Source of the DNA: Desulfobacteraceae bacterium
GTDB taxonomy: Bacteria; Desulfobacterota; DSM-4660; Desulfatiglandales; B25-G16
Length of the DNA stretch: 16,996 nucleotides
Assembly (NCBI GenBank): GCA_030615565.1
Contig: JAUWZC010000020.1
Location: 1-16,996 of the forward strand
Reading direction: 5' to 3'
The notes under the pieces: model-generated
Told to the model about the DNA's origin: nothing
Databases searched by the model: none
What the model saw: the letters and a program-made list of their open reading frames with translations, nothing else
Shown here: positions 1 through 7,659 of the stretch, in pieces
Layout: every line of letters begins with the position of its first letter
How positions within the stretch are numbered: the first letter of the stretch is position 1
Translations under genes and position numbers: made by a program

Positions 1-387
1 GTTATAATAAATGTGCCAATTACCACCCTCTGTCCATGCTCAAAAGAGATAAGCGATGTCGGCGCCCATAACCAGAGGGGAGAGGTCAGATTGCAGGTTA
101 GATTTAAAAAGTTTATTTGGATAGAGGATCTCATTAAATTAGTAGAGGAGACTGCCTCCAGCGATGTCTATTCTGTGTTAAAAAGAGAGGATGAGAAATA
201 CGTAACCGAAAAGGCATATCAAAATCCTAAATTCGTAGAGGATATTGTCAGGGATATAGCCAAAAAACTTGAGCATGATCCAAATATAACATGGTTTGCA
301 GTTGAGTCAGAAAATTATGAATCCATTCACAATCATAATGCATACGCATACATAGAAAGGCATAAAGCAGTAGTAAGTAGGCAGTAG
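1..387 (+). CDS. folE2: GTP cyclohydrolase IB (FolE2), 3' part
   Basis: The product is the C-terminal 128 residues of FolE2, which converts GTP to 7,8-dihydroneopterin triphosphate, the first step of tetrahydrofolate (and sometimes queuosine) synthesis in the cytoplasm. The frame is open from base 1, so the gene begins outside the window; the GTG at 13 is an internal Val. The FolE2 signature TTLCPCSKEIS with the metal-binding or catalytic Cys, followed by GAHNQR, lies at the left edge, and the usual C-terminal ESIHNHNAYAYIE segment is present. Family members have roughly 260 residues, so about half is missing. The last residues (VVSRQ) and the TAG stop are encoded by a copy of the GCAGTAG repeat, suggesting the original end was altered by the repeat. 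The next gene also belongs to folate-linked metabolism. Confidence 0.93.
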   Translation, partial: VIINVPITTLCPCSKEISDVGAHNQRGEVRLQVRFKKFIWIEDLIKLVEETASSDVYSVLKREDEKYVTEKAYQNPKFVEDIVRDIAKKLEHDPNITWFAVESENYESIHNHNAYAYIERHKAVVSRQ

Positions 388-390
388 GGA
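367..390 (+). repeat. Degenerate GCAGTAG repeat at the folE2 3' end
   Basis: The bases GCAGTAGTAAGTAGGCAGTA (start of the unit) overlap the last codons of folE2 and supply its TAG stop. Related copies occur at 455-476, 1813-1850, 5977-6003 (- strand) and 10882-10908 (- strand). The function is unknown; it resembles short intergenic repeats that drift quickly. Confidence 0.6.
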
Positions 391-394
391 TACT

Positions 395-429
395 GGATTG
401 TGGATTTTGGATTTTGGATTGTGGATTTA
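395..429 (+). repeat. Five tandem GGATTNN heptamers
   Basis: Five perfect-register 7-base units (GGATTGT, GGATTTT, GGATTTT, GGATTGT, GGATTTA) lie between folE2 and the AICAR transformylase gene. No dyad symmetry or coding role is visible. The antisense reading gives a repetitive NPQSKIQNPQS-like peptide, which is not taken as a real gene. Confidence 0.8.
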
Positions 430-454
430 ATGACCAATCACAAATGACATAAAA

Positions 455-476
455 AGCAGGCAGTATGCAGTAAGCA
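455..476 (+). repeat. GCAGTAG-type repeat upstream of purH-like gene
   Basis: The sequence GCAGGCAGTATGCAGTAAGC is another degenerate copy of the GCAGTAG family. It is followed by A/G-rich sequence (AAAGCAAAGAGC and similar) up to the ribosome-binding region of the next gene. The rest of the 388-514 spacer shows no clear promoter or terminator. Confidence 0.55.
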
Positions 477-514
477 AAAAAAGCAAAGAGCAACCAGCAA
501 CGAGGAAGCAAGGC

Positions 515-1810
515 ATGTCTGACGACCTAAAGAAGATGTATAGAACGGTGATGGATGACCACTTTCCTCCCCAGATTACAATAAGTTTTGGAGATCAAAA
601 ACTCATTTACCGTAAAAGGGTTTGGAAAATAGCTGACGAGAGTTCAGGGGAGTTGATCGAGAAAGGCCTCAGGTATGGAGAAAATCCGGGCCAAGAGGCA
701 GCAATTTATGAGCTGATAAACGGAAACCTTATACTTGGTGAATGTCAATTTATTGAACCAGGAAAAGGGCTGGTTTCAGCCATAGCTGAAGAACAATTGA
801 TCCAGAGTGGAAAACATCCAGGAAAAATCAATCTAACAGATATAGACAATGCCCTCAATATATTAAAATACCTTTCCTTAAGACCGGCTGTAGTAATTGT
901 TAAGCATAATAACCCTTGTGGTGTGGCCTATGGATCAAGCCTTGCCGATGCCTATCAAAAAGCAAACATGGCAGATAGAATCGCAGCATTTGGTGGTTGT
1001 GCAGTCTTCAATAGGCCTATTGATAAAGAGACAGCCCAATTAATTAGTGATAATTATCTCGAGGTTGTGGTCGCACCCGAGTTTGAAGATAAAACTATAT
1101 CTATTATTAAGAAAAATCCAAATCTCAGGATTATTAAGATGAGCAGGACCGATAGATTAGCCGAATATTCAGAGAAACGTTTCGTTGATTTTAAAAGCCT
1201 CATTGACGGGGGAATAATCCTACAGCAATCACCTATAAATAAGATAAAATCACCAGATGATTTTGAACTGACATCTATTGAATATAAAGGAAAATTATAC
1301 AAAATTGCCAGGAAGCCTACCAAAGAGGAATATGCTGATATGCTCTTTGGATGGCAGGTGGAACAAGGTATTACTTCCAACTCAGTTATCTATGTTAAGG
1401 AGGGGGTAACAGTTGGCATCGGCACAGGAGAGCAAGATAGGGTAGGTGTGGCAGAGATAGCTATTTACAAAGCCTATACTAAGCATGCGGATTCCCTTTG
1501 TTTCACCAAATTCGGTATCCCTTACAAAGAACTGGAAGCTGAGATAAATAAAGGAAAAAAAGATGCTGCATTAAAGGAAGAGATAGATAAGGCAACTACT
1601 TTAGAACATGGCGGGCTCATAGGCTCAACCATGGTATCTGATGCATTTTTTCCTTTTAGAGACGGAGTGGATGTAGCCATAAAGGAGGGAATAAGGGCCA
1701 TTGTTCATCCAGGGGGATCGTTGAGGGATTTCGAATCAATTGAGGCCTGTAACGAGGCCAATCCTCAAGTGACCATGGTATTTACCGGCCAGAGGGCGTT
1801 TAAGCATTAG
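515..1810 (+). CDS. purH: AICAR transformylase, stand-alone (PurH C-terminal-type)
   Basis: The 431-residue product is a phosphoribosylaminoimidazolecarboxamide formyltransferase, which transfers a formyl group from 10-formyl-tetrahydrofolate to AICAR in the ninth step of purine synthesis. Family motifs visible are RYGENPGQ (53-60), the active-site KHNNPCG with Lys130 and His131 (130-136), DAFFPFRDG (376-384), HPGGSLRD (398-405) and the terminal MVFTGQRAFKH. The N-terminal MGS-like IMP cyclohydrolase domain of ordinary PurH (about 200 residues) is absent; this matches the shorter monofunctional AICAR transformylase group. IMP cyclohydrolase must therefore be encoded elsewhere. The start has a purine-rich GAGGAAGCAAGG just before ATG. 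The gene lies downstream of folE2, whose pathway makes its cofactor. Confidence 0.93.
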   Translation: MSDDLKKMYRTVMDDHFPPQITISFGDQKLIYRKRVWKIADESSGELIEKGLRYGENPGQEAAIYELINGNLILGECQFIEPGKGLVSAIAEEQLIQSGKHPGKINLTDIDNALNILKYLSLRPAVVIVKHNNPCGVAYGSSLADAYQKANMADRIAAFGGCAVFNRPIDKETAQLISDNYLEVVVAPEFEDKTISIIKKNPNLRIIKMSRTDRLAEYSEKRFVDFKSLIDGGIILQQSPINKIKSPDDFELTSIEYKGKLYKIARKPTKEEYADMLFGWQVEQGITSNSVIYVKEGVTVGIGTGEQDRVGVAEIAIYKAYTKHADSLCFTKFGIPYKELEAEINKGKKDAALKEEIDKATTLEHGGLIGSTMVSDAFFPFRDGVDVAIKEGIRAIVHPGGSLRDFESIEACNEANPQVTMVFTGQRAFKH

Positions 1811-1812
1811 GT

Positions 1813-1850
1813 TGCAGTAGGCAGTAGGGAGTATGCAGTAGGCATACTGG
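1813..1850 (+). repeat. GCAGTAG-type repeat after purH-like gene
   Basis: This stretch begins two bases after the purH-like stop and contains GCAGTAGGCAGTAGGGAGTA followed by another GCAGTAGG and ATACTGGG. The copy at 367-395 has the same order of elements (GCAGTAGGG then ATACTGG). It fills much of the 90-base spacer before the adhesin-prepilin gene; no convincing promoter was found in the remainder. Confidence 0.7.
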
Positions 1851-1900
1851 GTTTACCAAAATTCTTGCTGCTTAGTTTTACTCTGTCAGAAAATTAACTC

Positions 1901-4708
1901 ATGGAATTTAAAAATAAATCTAAAGACAAATCAGGCTTCACGCTTATTGAGTTAGCAGTAGTCATTGTTATTGTTGGAATTATCATCTCAATTATGGCCA
2001 CGGTTCTTCCCTCCCTCATTCAGTCTTCAAAAATAAAGAAGGCCCAGGCCATTCTTGAGAAGGTAGATTATGCGCTGCAAGGGTATAGCATGGCCAATCA
2101 TAGATTGCCCTTTGCGGATAGCGGCACAGATGGCGATGAAGATAGCGGCATCTACATTGGGAACCTACCCTATAAAACGTTAGGTCTTTCCTCTGGAGAG
2201 GATGTCTGGGGCAATAGTTTAAAATACGGTGTATATGATGATTTGACTGCAACTTTTGCAGATGGTAATGCCTTCTGCACAGCAATAAGTAGTTCCAGTA
2301 CAGCAACATTTACTACAAGCAAGGTTTACACTACTTCTGCGGATCACTGTAGTGGTGCTGATGCAACAAATTCCAGCAATCAGGCCTATGTTGTCGCAAG
2401 CGGTGGTTCAAAAGACCTTGATGGCGCAAATGGTTTTTTTGATCTATGTAATGGTGAAAATAGCACTGCGAACCCCGGTTTTAATGCCCCAAACAGAATC
2501 CAGTCCACCACTTATGACGATCTTGTAAGGTCATTTTCCCTAAACGAACTTAATCAGAAAAATTGCACTGGCGGAGGTGGCGGCGGCGGTAGTCCTCCAG
2601 GCGTTGAGAACACCGACGCACTCTGCAGCGATGGCATTGACAACGACGGCGATGGCTACACCGATTGTTATGACCAGGATTGTTGTGGGCCAGGTCTGAC
2701 TGCATGTAGTGAATGTCCGCCTACAGAAAATGTCCAGATCAACACAAGCCCAATGTCGATGGGGATCGTGGGTAATAACTACAGCCATACCTTCCAAGCA
2801 ACCGGTGGTTCAGGATATTATTACTGGTATCTAAACTCAATTTCTCCAAACATTTCCGGGTTGGACATTAATCTGTGGTCGGGTGTACTTTCAGGCACCA
2901 TTGACAACTGTGAAAATACATACAGCGTTAATATTCAAGTTGAAGACCGTTACGATTCCAGCAAGACAGACTCCCACACATTCACCCTTGCTGTAGAGAA
3001 TGGGACATTGAGTATCACACCAGCACCTTCCGGGGGTGGTCCAAGTAGCCCAGACTTTACTGTTAACTCATCCACCTTTTCACAGGAATTTACTGTAAGT
3101 GGCCCTCACGTGGGGGCATTCAACTGGACTTTGAGCTGGGTCGGCACCAACCCAGGTGGCTTCCAGGTGGACGACATCTCAGACGCTGTAGGTAAATTCT
3201 GGAAGAGTAGTTCCACTAGCGAGGGCAACTATACATTCACTCTTATTGCAACAGACAGTACTTGTTCCAGCAATAAAATAACCACCAATTCTTACACCAT
3301 CAAGATTACACCCGAGGGAACTGGTGCACCGTATACAGCTAATCTTGTAGCCAAGTGGCACATGGATGAATGTAGCTGGGATGGCACAGCGGGTGAAGTA
3401 AAGGATTCTGGTGAAAACTTCCTCGATGGGACTGCCAAGAATGGTGCAGATACAATCGGCACAGGCAAGGTTTGCCGGGCAGGACTATTTGATGGTACTA
3501 ATGACTATCTGGATATGGGAGACATCTTAAACAATGTATTGGGTACTGGTAGCAATTCATTTTCCGTTGCAGCATGGATAAAACCCTATTCATTGGCAAC
3601 CCCTAGAACAAATCATCGCACCCAGAACTGCTTTATTGCCAAGGCCTCAGATCCGTATAACGATAACCTTGAAATTGGCGTAAACACAAACGGCACGGTA
3701 CATGTCTATATTGATACATCAGGGCAAGATAGATATGCCGACTTTGGAGTTGGTGAAATTAGTGTTAACAGTTGGAGCTTTATAGCTGTAACCTATAACA
3801 ATGGAACTGTTACTGTTACCATCAATGGTACCAAATATGAAAGCACAACCACATGGAGCGGCGGGGGTAACCTGGATAATGCCACAGGGAGTCCAGTAAC
3901 TATTGGTAGTTCTCAACATATAGACAATTATTTTAACGGCAAAATTGATGAAGTTATGGTCTTTTCCAAAGCCTTAACTGATGATGAAATTCAGGATTTA
4001 TATAGCTTGACTCACACTTGCTCTGGGAGCTGCTATACTACCCCATTGGCTGAATACCGGATGGAAAACTATCTCTGGACAGGGGCTGATAATGAGGTAA
4101 GAGATTCTGGTTCAGGAGGGAGCCACGGAAAGGCTGCCTATAGGGGATCTGGCTCTTTGCCCACACAGACAACAACCTCGGGTGGCAAGGTATGCAGGGC
4201 TGGGATATTTACCCGAGTAAATGCAAATAATGGTGGTTATTTAGACTTAGGCGACCCTGCAGACGGTGACCTCGATCCCGGCACTGATCCCTGCTCCATT
4301 TCATCCTGGATAAAGTGGGATGGGTCAACTGGAGAAAACATTATATACAACAAGGAAGACCTTTATGAAGTTCGAGTTTCTGGCGGTTATGTGAATTATG
4401 CCTGGCGACCTCACTGGGCGTGGGATGGTGGGAGTTCCTTCCCTGTAACAGCGAACACCTGGACATATGTGACCACAGTATATGATGGTTCTGAACAAAT
4501 TCTGTATAAAGATGGTGTGAAGGTTTATTCCAGAAACCAGACCGGGGCTATAGGAAGCAACTCAAGCAAACTTCTTATTGGCGCCAGGGGAATAGGCGCA
4601 CCCAGAAATTTTTTTGGTGGCATGATCGATGAATTTAGGATATACAGCCGGGCCCTTTCAGAAAGCGAGATCAAGGCCGATATGGCAGCGACCCGGACCT
4701 GCGAATAA
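1901..4708 (+). CDS. Large prepilin-like adhesin with two Ig-like and two LamG domains (MshQ-like)
   Basis: The 935-residue protein starts with a class III prepilin signal: a charged 12-residue leader ending in SG, then FTLIELAVVIVIVGIII with Glu at +5, so prepilin peptidase should cleave after Gly12. A pilin-like domain (13-222) with Cys126, Cys150, Cys183 and Cys222 is followed by seven glycines (224-230), a calcium or metal-binding-type segment NDGDGYTDCYDQDCC (248-262), Ig-like modules (about 275-365 and 380-470) and two LamG/concanavalin A-like domains (about 479-705 and 715-930). Both LamG copies share EV-DSG, GKVCRAG-F and YLD-GD blocks. This end resembles MshQ-type proteins of MSHA loci. 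It probably sits at the pilus tip or surface and binds a glycan or surface; the ligand is unknown. An in-frame TAA six bases upstream fixes this ATG as the first start. It converges with the pilus operon 29 bases away. Confidence 0.85.
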   Translation: MEFKNKSKDKSGFTLIELAVVIVIVGIIISIMATVLPSLIQSSKIKKAQAILEKVDYALQGYSMANHRLPFADSGTDGDEDSGIYIGNLPYKTLGLSSGEDVWGNSLKYGVYDDLTATFADGNAFCTAISSSSTATFTTSKVYTTSADHCSGADATNSSNQAYVVASGGSKDLDGANGFFDLCNGENSTANPGFNAPNRIQSTTYDDLVRSFSLNELNQKNCTGGGGGGGSPPGVENTDALCSDGIDNDGDGYTDCYDQDCCGPGLTACSECPPTENVQINTSPMSMGIVGNNYSHTFQATGGSGYYYWYLNSISPNISGLDINLWSGVLSGTIDNCENTYSVNIQVEDRYDSSKTDSHTFTLAVENGTLSITPAPSGGGPSSPDFTVNSSTFSQEFTVSGPHVGAFNWTLSWVGTNPGGFQVDDISDAVGKFWKSSSTSEGNYTFTLIATDSTCSSNKITTNSYTIKITPEGTGAPYTANLVAKWHMDECSWDGTAGEVKDSGENFLDGTAKNGADTIGTGKVCRAGLFDGTNDYLDMGDILNNVLGTGSNSFSVAAWIKPYSLATPRTNHRTQNCFIAKASDPYNDNLEIGVNTNGTVHVYIDTSGQDRYADFGVGEISVNSWSFIAVTYNNGTVTVTINGTKYESTTTWSGGGNLDNATGSPVTIGSSQHIDNYFNGKIDEVMVFSKALTDDEIQDLYSLTHTCSGSCYTTPLAEYRMENYLWTGADNEVRDSGSGGSHGKAAYRGSGSLPTQTTTSGGKVCRAGIFTRVNANNGGYLDLGDPADGDLDPGTDPCSISSWIKWDGSTGENIIYNKEDLYEVRVSGGYVNYAWRPHWAWDGGSSFPVTANTWTYVTTVYDGSEQILYKDGVKVYSRNQTGAIGSNSSKLLIGARGIGAPRNFFGGMIDEFRIYSRALSESEIKADMAATRTCE

Positions 4709-4737
4709 AGCTTCTACAATCAGAAAAGCACCTCTTA

Positions 4738-5973
4738 TTATCTCCCACTTACCCTGCTTACCAGATCGTAGATTGGCAGGAAAAGACCGGCTATAATTAT
4801 TGCAAACATGGCCCCTGCTACTACCAGAACAATTGGTTCAATCATCTTGCCTATAGTGGCCACAAGAACCGTGAGTTTATTTCTATAATCCTCAGCAATA
4901 TAGGACAGTTGCTCAGGAAGTGTGCCGCTTAACTCGCCTACATTTATCATCCGAATAACAAATAAGGGAAAGATTAATACACTCCTAAAAGAATCCGCAA
5001 TTCCTTCACCTCTTGCCAAATTCTCCCTGACCTCACCCAGTTTCTCTCTATAGATTTCATTTTTGATAGACTCCTTCAGGATAGTCATGGATTGTAGAAT
5101 ATCTATACCTGCCTTTATCAAAAGAGAGAAGTATTCTGTAATAAAGGCCATGGTAGAGGCAGAGATAATGGTGCTTGAGATTGGGAGTTTGAGCAACAGG
5201 GCATCGGTTGTCCTCTTCACCTTCCTGTTCTCTTTATAGGCAGTAACTACTATAAAAATGGCCAGTGCAAGTCCAAGAACCATGCTCAAAAAATGATTCT
5301 GGATAAACTCAGAAATTTTCAAAAGAAAAACTGTAAGAGAGGGAAGAGTAACATCCATCTCTTTAAAGAGGGACAAAATCTTGGGAACCACATAGTAAAA
5401 CCAGAATATAAGGCCAGCACCCATAGCTATAAATACAAAGCTCGGGTACAAAAGAGCCTGTTTGGTATCACTTATAATATTCTGTATCCTTTTTAGATGT
5501 TCAGAGGCATCTTGCAGCATCTCATCGAGTCTGCCCGTCTCCTCACCCATCCGGATGAGATATATTACCGTCTTAGGAAAAATATACCTATATCTGCCTG
5601 CTGCCTCTGAAAATGTTGCACCTCCCTGAATGTTGGTAATCATATCATTTATATCACTCTCAAAATCAGGGCGTTCAGAAGTACTAGCAGCTTCCTCCAT
5701 GGCAGTTGTTAAGGTCATTCCAGACCTGAGCATCATAGAGATATTGCTCAAAAATTCTGCCTGAAAAGATCGGGGAACCCTTTTTCTAAATCTCAGGCTT
5801 AACAGTTGAAATATAAAGGATGCAACAGGACCCAATTTTTTTACATATATGGAAGTATTTTCTCCTCTCTCAAGATGTGTGACAGCTGACAAAACATCTT
5901 TATAAGGAAGACTGATAACCCCAGAACTTATTCGCCCTGTGGGTTCCATTAGTTTATATCGGAAATAACTCAT
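4738..5973 (-). CDS. mshG: Type IV pilus inner-membrane platform protein (MshG/PilC/GspF family)
   Basis: The 411-residue integral membrane protein has the normal length and layout of the PilC/GspF family, which couples the assembly ATPase to prepilin extraction from the inner membrane. Two T2SSF repeats are visible: the first with FQAEFLSNISMMLRSGMTL (70-88) and GEETGRLDEM (143-152), the second with FITEYFSLLIKAGIDI (277-292) and GELSGTLPEQL (346-356). Membrane segments lie at about 178-198, 228-246 and 374-397. It is the last gene of the - strand pilus cluster, 24 bases after the ATPase gene. The upstream spacer is made of a GCAGTAG-type repeat and there is no strong ribosome-binding site, so expression may depend on coupling or be modest. 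Naming as MshG rests on the neighbourhood. Confidence 0.93.
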   Translation of the reverse strand: MSYFRYKLMEPTGRISSGVISLPYKDVLSAVTHLERGENTSIYVKKLGPVASFIFQLLSLRFRKRVPRSFQAEFLSNISMMLRSGMTLTTAMEEAASTSERPDFESDINDMITNIQGGATFSEAAGRYRYIFPKTVIYLIRMGEETGRLDEMLQDASEHLKRIQNIISDTKQALLYPSFVFIAMGAGLIFWFYYVVPKILSLFKEMDVTLPSLTVFLLKISEFIQNHFLSMVLGLALAIFIVVTAYKENRKVKRTTDALLLKLPISSTIISASTMAFITEYFSLLIKAGIDILQSMTILKESIKNEIYREKLGEVRENLARGEGIADSFRSVLIFPLFVIRMINVGELSGTLPEQLSYIAEDYRNKLTVLVATIGKMIEPIVLVVAGAMFAIIIAGLFLPIYDLVSRVSGR

Positions 5974-5976
5974 TTC

Positions 5977-6003
5977 GTTAACTGCCTACTGCTTACTCTA
6001 TGC
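5977..6003 (-). repeat. GCAGTAG-type repeat at the ATPase/platform gene junction
   Basis: On the - strand the bases read GGCAGGCATAGAGTAAGCAG followed by TAGGCAGT. The TAG stop of the mshE-like gene lies inside this copy. The repeat has the same orientation relative to transcription as the + strand copies. Confidence 0.55.
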
Positions 6004-7659
6004 CTGCCTCAGATGTCCCATAGTACGCACAGCATCTTCCACAGTTGTGATCCCCTGCTTTACCTTGGCCACCGTTATATCAAATATGTCTACAAATCCT
6101 TTCTCTTTTGCCCTCTCAGTAATCTGATCCAATTCAACCTCTCTATTGATTAACAAAGACAATTCTTTATCAATAGGTAGCAATTCATAAACGAGTGTCC
6201 TTCCAAAATATCCAGAACCATTGCAGACCTCACAACCTTTACCCCTGTAAAGCGTTGTTATGGAGGGATCTTTTAAGTATTCCCTTTCCCACTCAGAGGG
6301 TTCATACTCCTCCTTGCAGGCGCTGCATATCCTGCGAATCAGCCTCTGGCTGACAACACCGATCAGGGAATCGGCAATCAGAAAGGGCCTTATCCCTAGA
6401 TCACGGAGCCTTGGGATAGCCCCAACAGCGTTATTGGTATGAAGAGTTGAGAGAACAAGATGCCCTGTGGTGGATGCTGTTATTGCTGTGGCAGCAGTCT
6501 CAGAATCTCGAATTTCCCCTACAAGGATTACATCAGGATCATGCCTTAAAAAATACCGGATAGCATTGGCAAAGTTATAACCAGCCTTTTCATTCACCTG
6601 GGTCTGCCGCAATAGAGGTAGGCTATACTCAATTGGATCTTCCACGGTCAGAACATTCTTTTCAAGCAAATCTAGGCTCCTGATACCTGCATAAAGTGTG
6701 GTAGATTTACCGGAGCCTGTTGGTCCAGTAAGAAGGATGATACCAAAAGGCTCATTAAACATATTATCTACCTTCTGAATATCCTCTTCAAAAAATCCAA
6801 GCTGGCCCATACCCATAATAGCGCTTTCTGTTGGCAAGATCCTTAAGACAATATTTTCACCATAGGGAGAGACAACTGTGGAGACCCTGAAATCAAAATC
6901 ATTATTAAGGATAGTAGCCGAAAAACGCCCATCTTGAGGAAGCCTCTGCTCAGCAATATCCATTTCTGCCCTCATCTTGATACTGGAGATAATCCTTTTA
7001 AGAGGTGTGGGAAGAGACAATACTGGCGTCAGGACACCATCAACCCTGAAAGCAACACTTACTGACCTCTCCATTGGCCTTATATGGATATCAGTAGCCC
7101 TCATCTTAACTGCTAATTGAAGTACATACTTAACCAGATTATCCATCCCTCTTGCCATTTCAACATCTTGAGAGAGAAGATTAACTTCGGTTTCAATTAA
7201 TTTTTCAACAGGATTTTCCATAAAATAGTAAAATTTATTAATAGCATTGATTATCTTTCTCCTTTCAGATAGATAAAACTTTGGTTTCAATCCTGTCTGT
7301 CTGGATATTAACTGGCCAAGTCTATCATCAAGGACTGTTGCTGATGCCACCTCCATTGATCTATCTAAAACCCTTATGGGTAGAAAGGTGTTATTGAGAC
7401 ATAGGTTTTTATTAAACAATCTTAGAACATCCTCTTTAGATAAAATCTCATCAACATCGATGTATGGAATCCCCTCCTGCTCTGCTAAGGTTGTGACAAC
7501 ATCATATTGAGTCACAAAACCGAGCCTTTCGAGAACCTCTCCTAATTTCTCCTTTGTTATCTTCTGCTCCTGGAGGGCAAATTTTATATGCTCATTCCTA
7601 ATAAGATCCTTTTCTTTTAAAAGCTCCCCTAAAGGCTTTCTTTTCTTCTCATTTGTCAT
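5998..7659 (-). CDS. mshE: Pilus assembly ATPase with MshEN domain (MshE/PilB/GspE family)
   Basis: The 553-residue protein is the cytoplasmic hexameric motor for pilus extension. The C-terminal ATPase has Walker A GPTGSGKST (312-320), an Asp box VLTVEDPIEY (336-345), Walker B DVILVGEIRD (376-385), a His box TGHLVLSTLHTN (398-409) and the zinc-binding pairs CSAC (445-448) and CEVC (476-479) typical of extension ATPases and absent from PilT. The N-terminus shows two 24-residue MshEN motifs (9-32 and 38-61) separated by exactly five residues, the known cyclic-di-GMP-binding arrangement. Motif II (KLGEVLERLGFVTQ...Q61) is good. In motif I the first Arg is Pro9 and the central Gly is Asp18, so nucleotide binding may be weaker or lost. 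Its ATG overlaps the stop of the ExeA-like gene by four bases. Confidence 0.95.
   Translation of the reverse strand: MTNEKKRKPLGELLKEKDLIRNEHIKFALQEQKITKEKLGEVLERLGFVTQYDVVTTLAEQEGIPYIDVDEILSKEDVLRLFNKNLCLNNTFLPIRVLDRSMEVASATVLDDRLGQLISRQTGLKPKFYLSERRKIINAINKFYYFMENPVEKLIETEVNLLSQDVEMARGMDNLVKYVLQLAVKMRATDIHIRPMERSVSVAFRVDGVLTPVLSLPTPLKRIISSIKMRAEMDIAEQRLPQDGRFSATILNNDFDFRVSTVVSPYGENIVLRILPTESAIMGMGQLGFFEEDIQKVDNMFNEPFGIILLTGPTGSGKSTTLYAGIRSLDLLEKNVLTVEDPIEYSLPLLRQTQVNEKAGYNFANAIRYFLRHDPDVILVGEIRDSETAATAITASTTGHLVLSTLHTNNAVGAIPRLRDLGIRPFLIADSLIGVVSQRLIRRICSACKEEYEPSEWEREYLKDPSITTLYRGKGCEVCNGSGYFGRTLVYELLPIDKELSLLINREVELDQITERAKEKGFVDIFDITVAKVKQGITTVEDAVRTMGHLRQA

Noticed and set aside
248..511. 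Antisense open frame overlapping the folE2 end and the repeats
   Set aside because: Its peptide is largely a translation of the GGATT and GCAGTAG repeats plus antisense folE2, with no ribosome-binding site or family motif.
1054..1380. Antisense 108-codon open frame within the purH-like gene
   Set aside because: It lies wholly within a gene with intact conserved motifs and shows no recognisable protein features.
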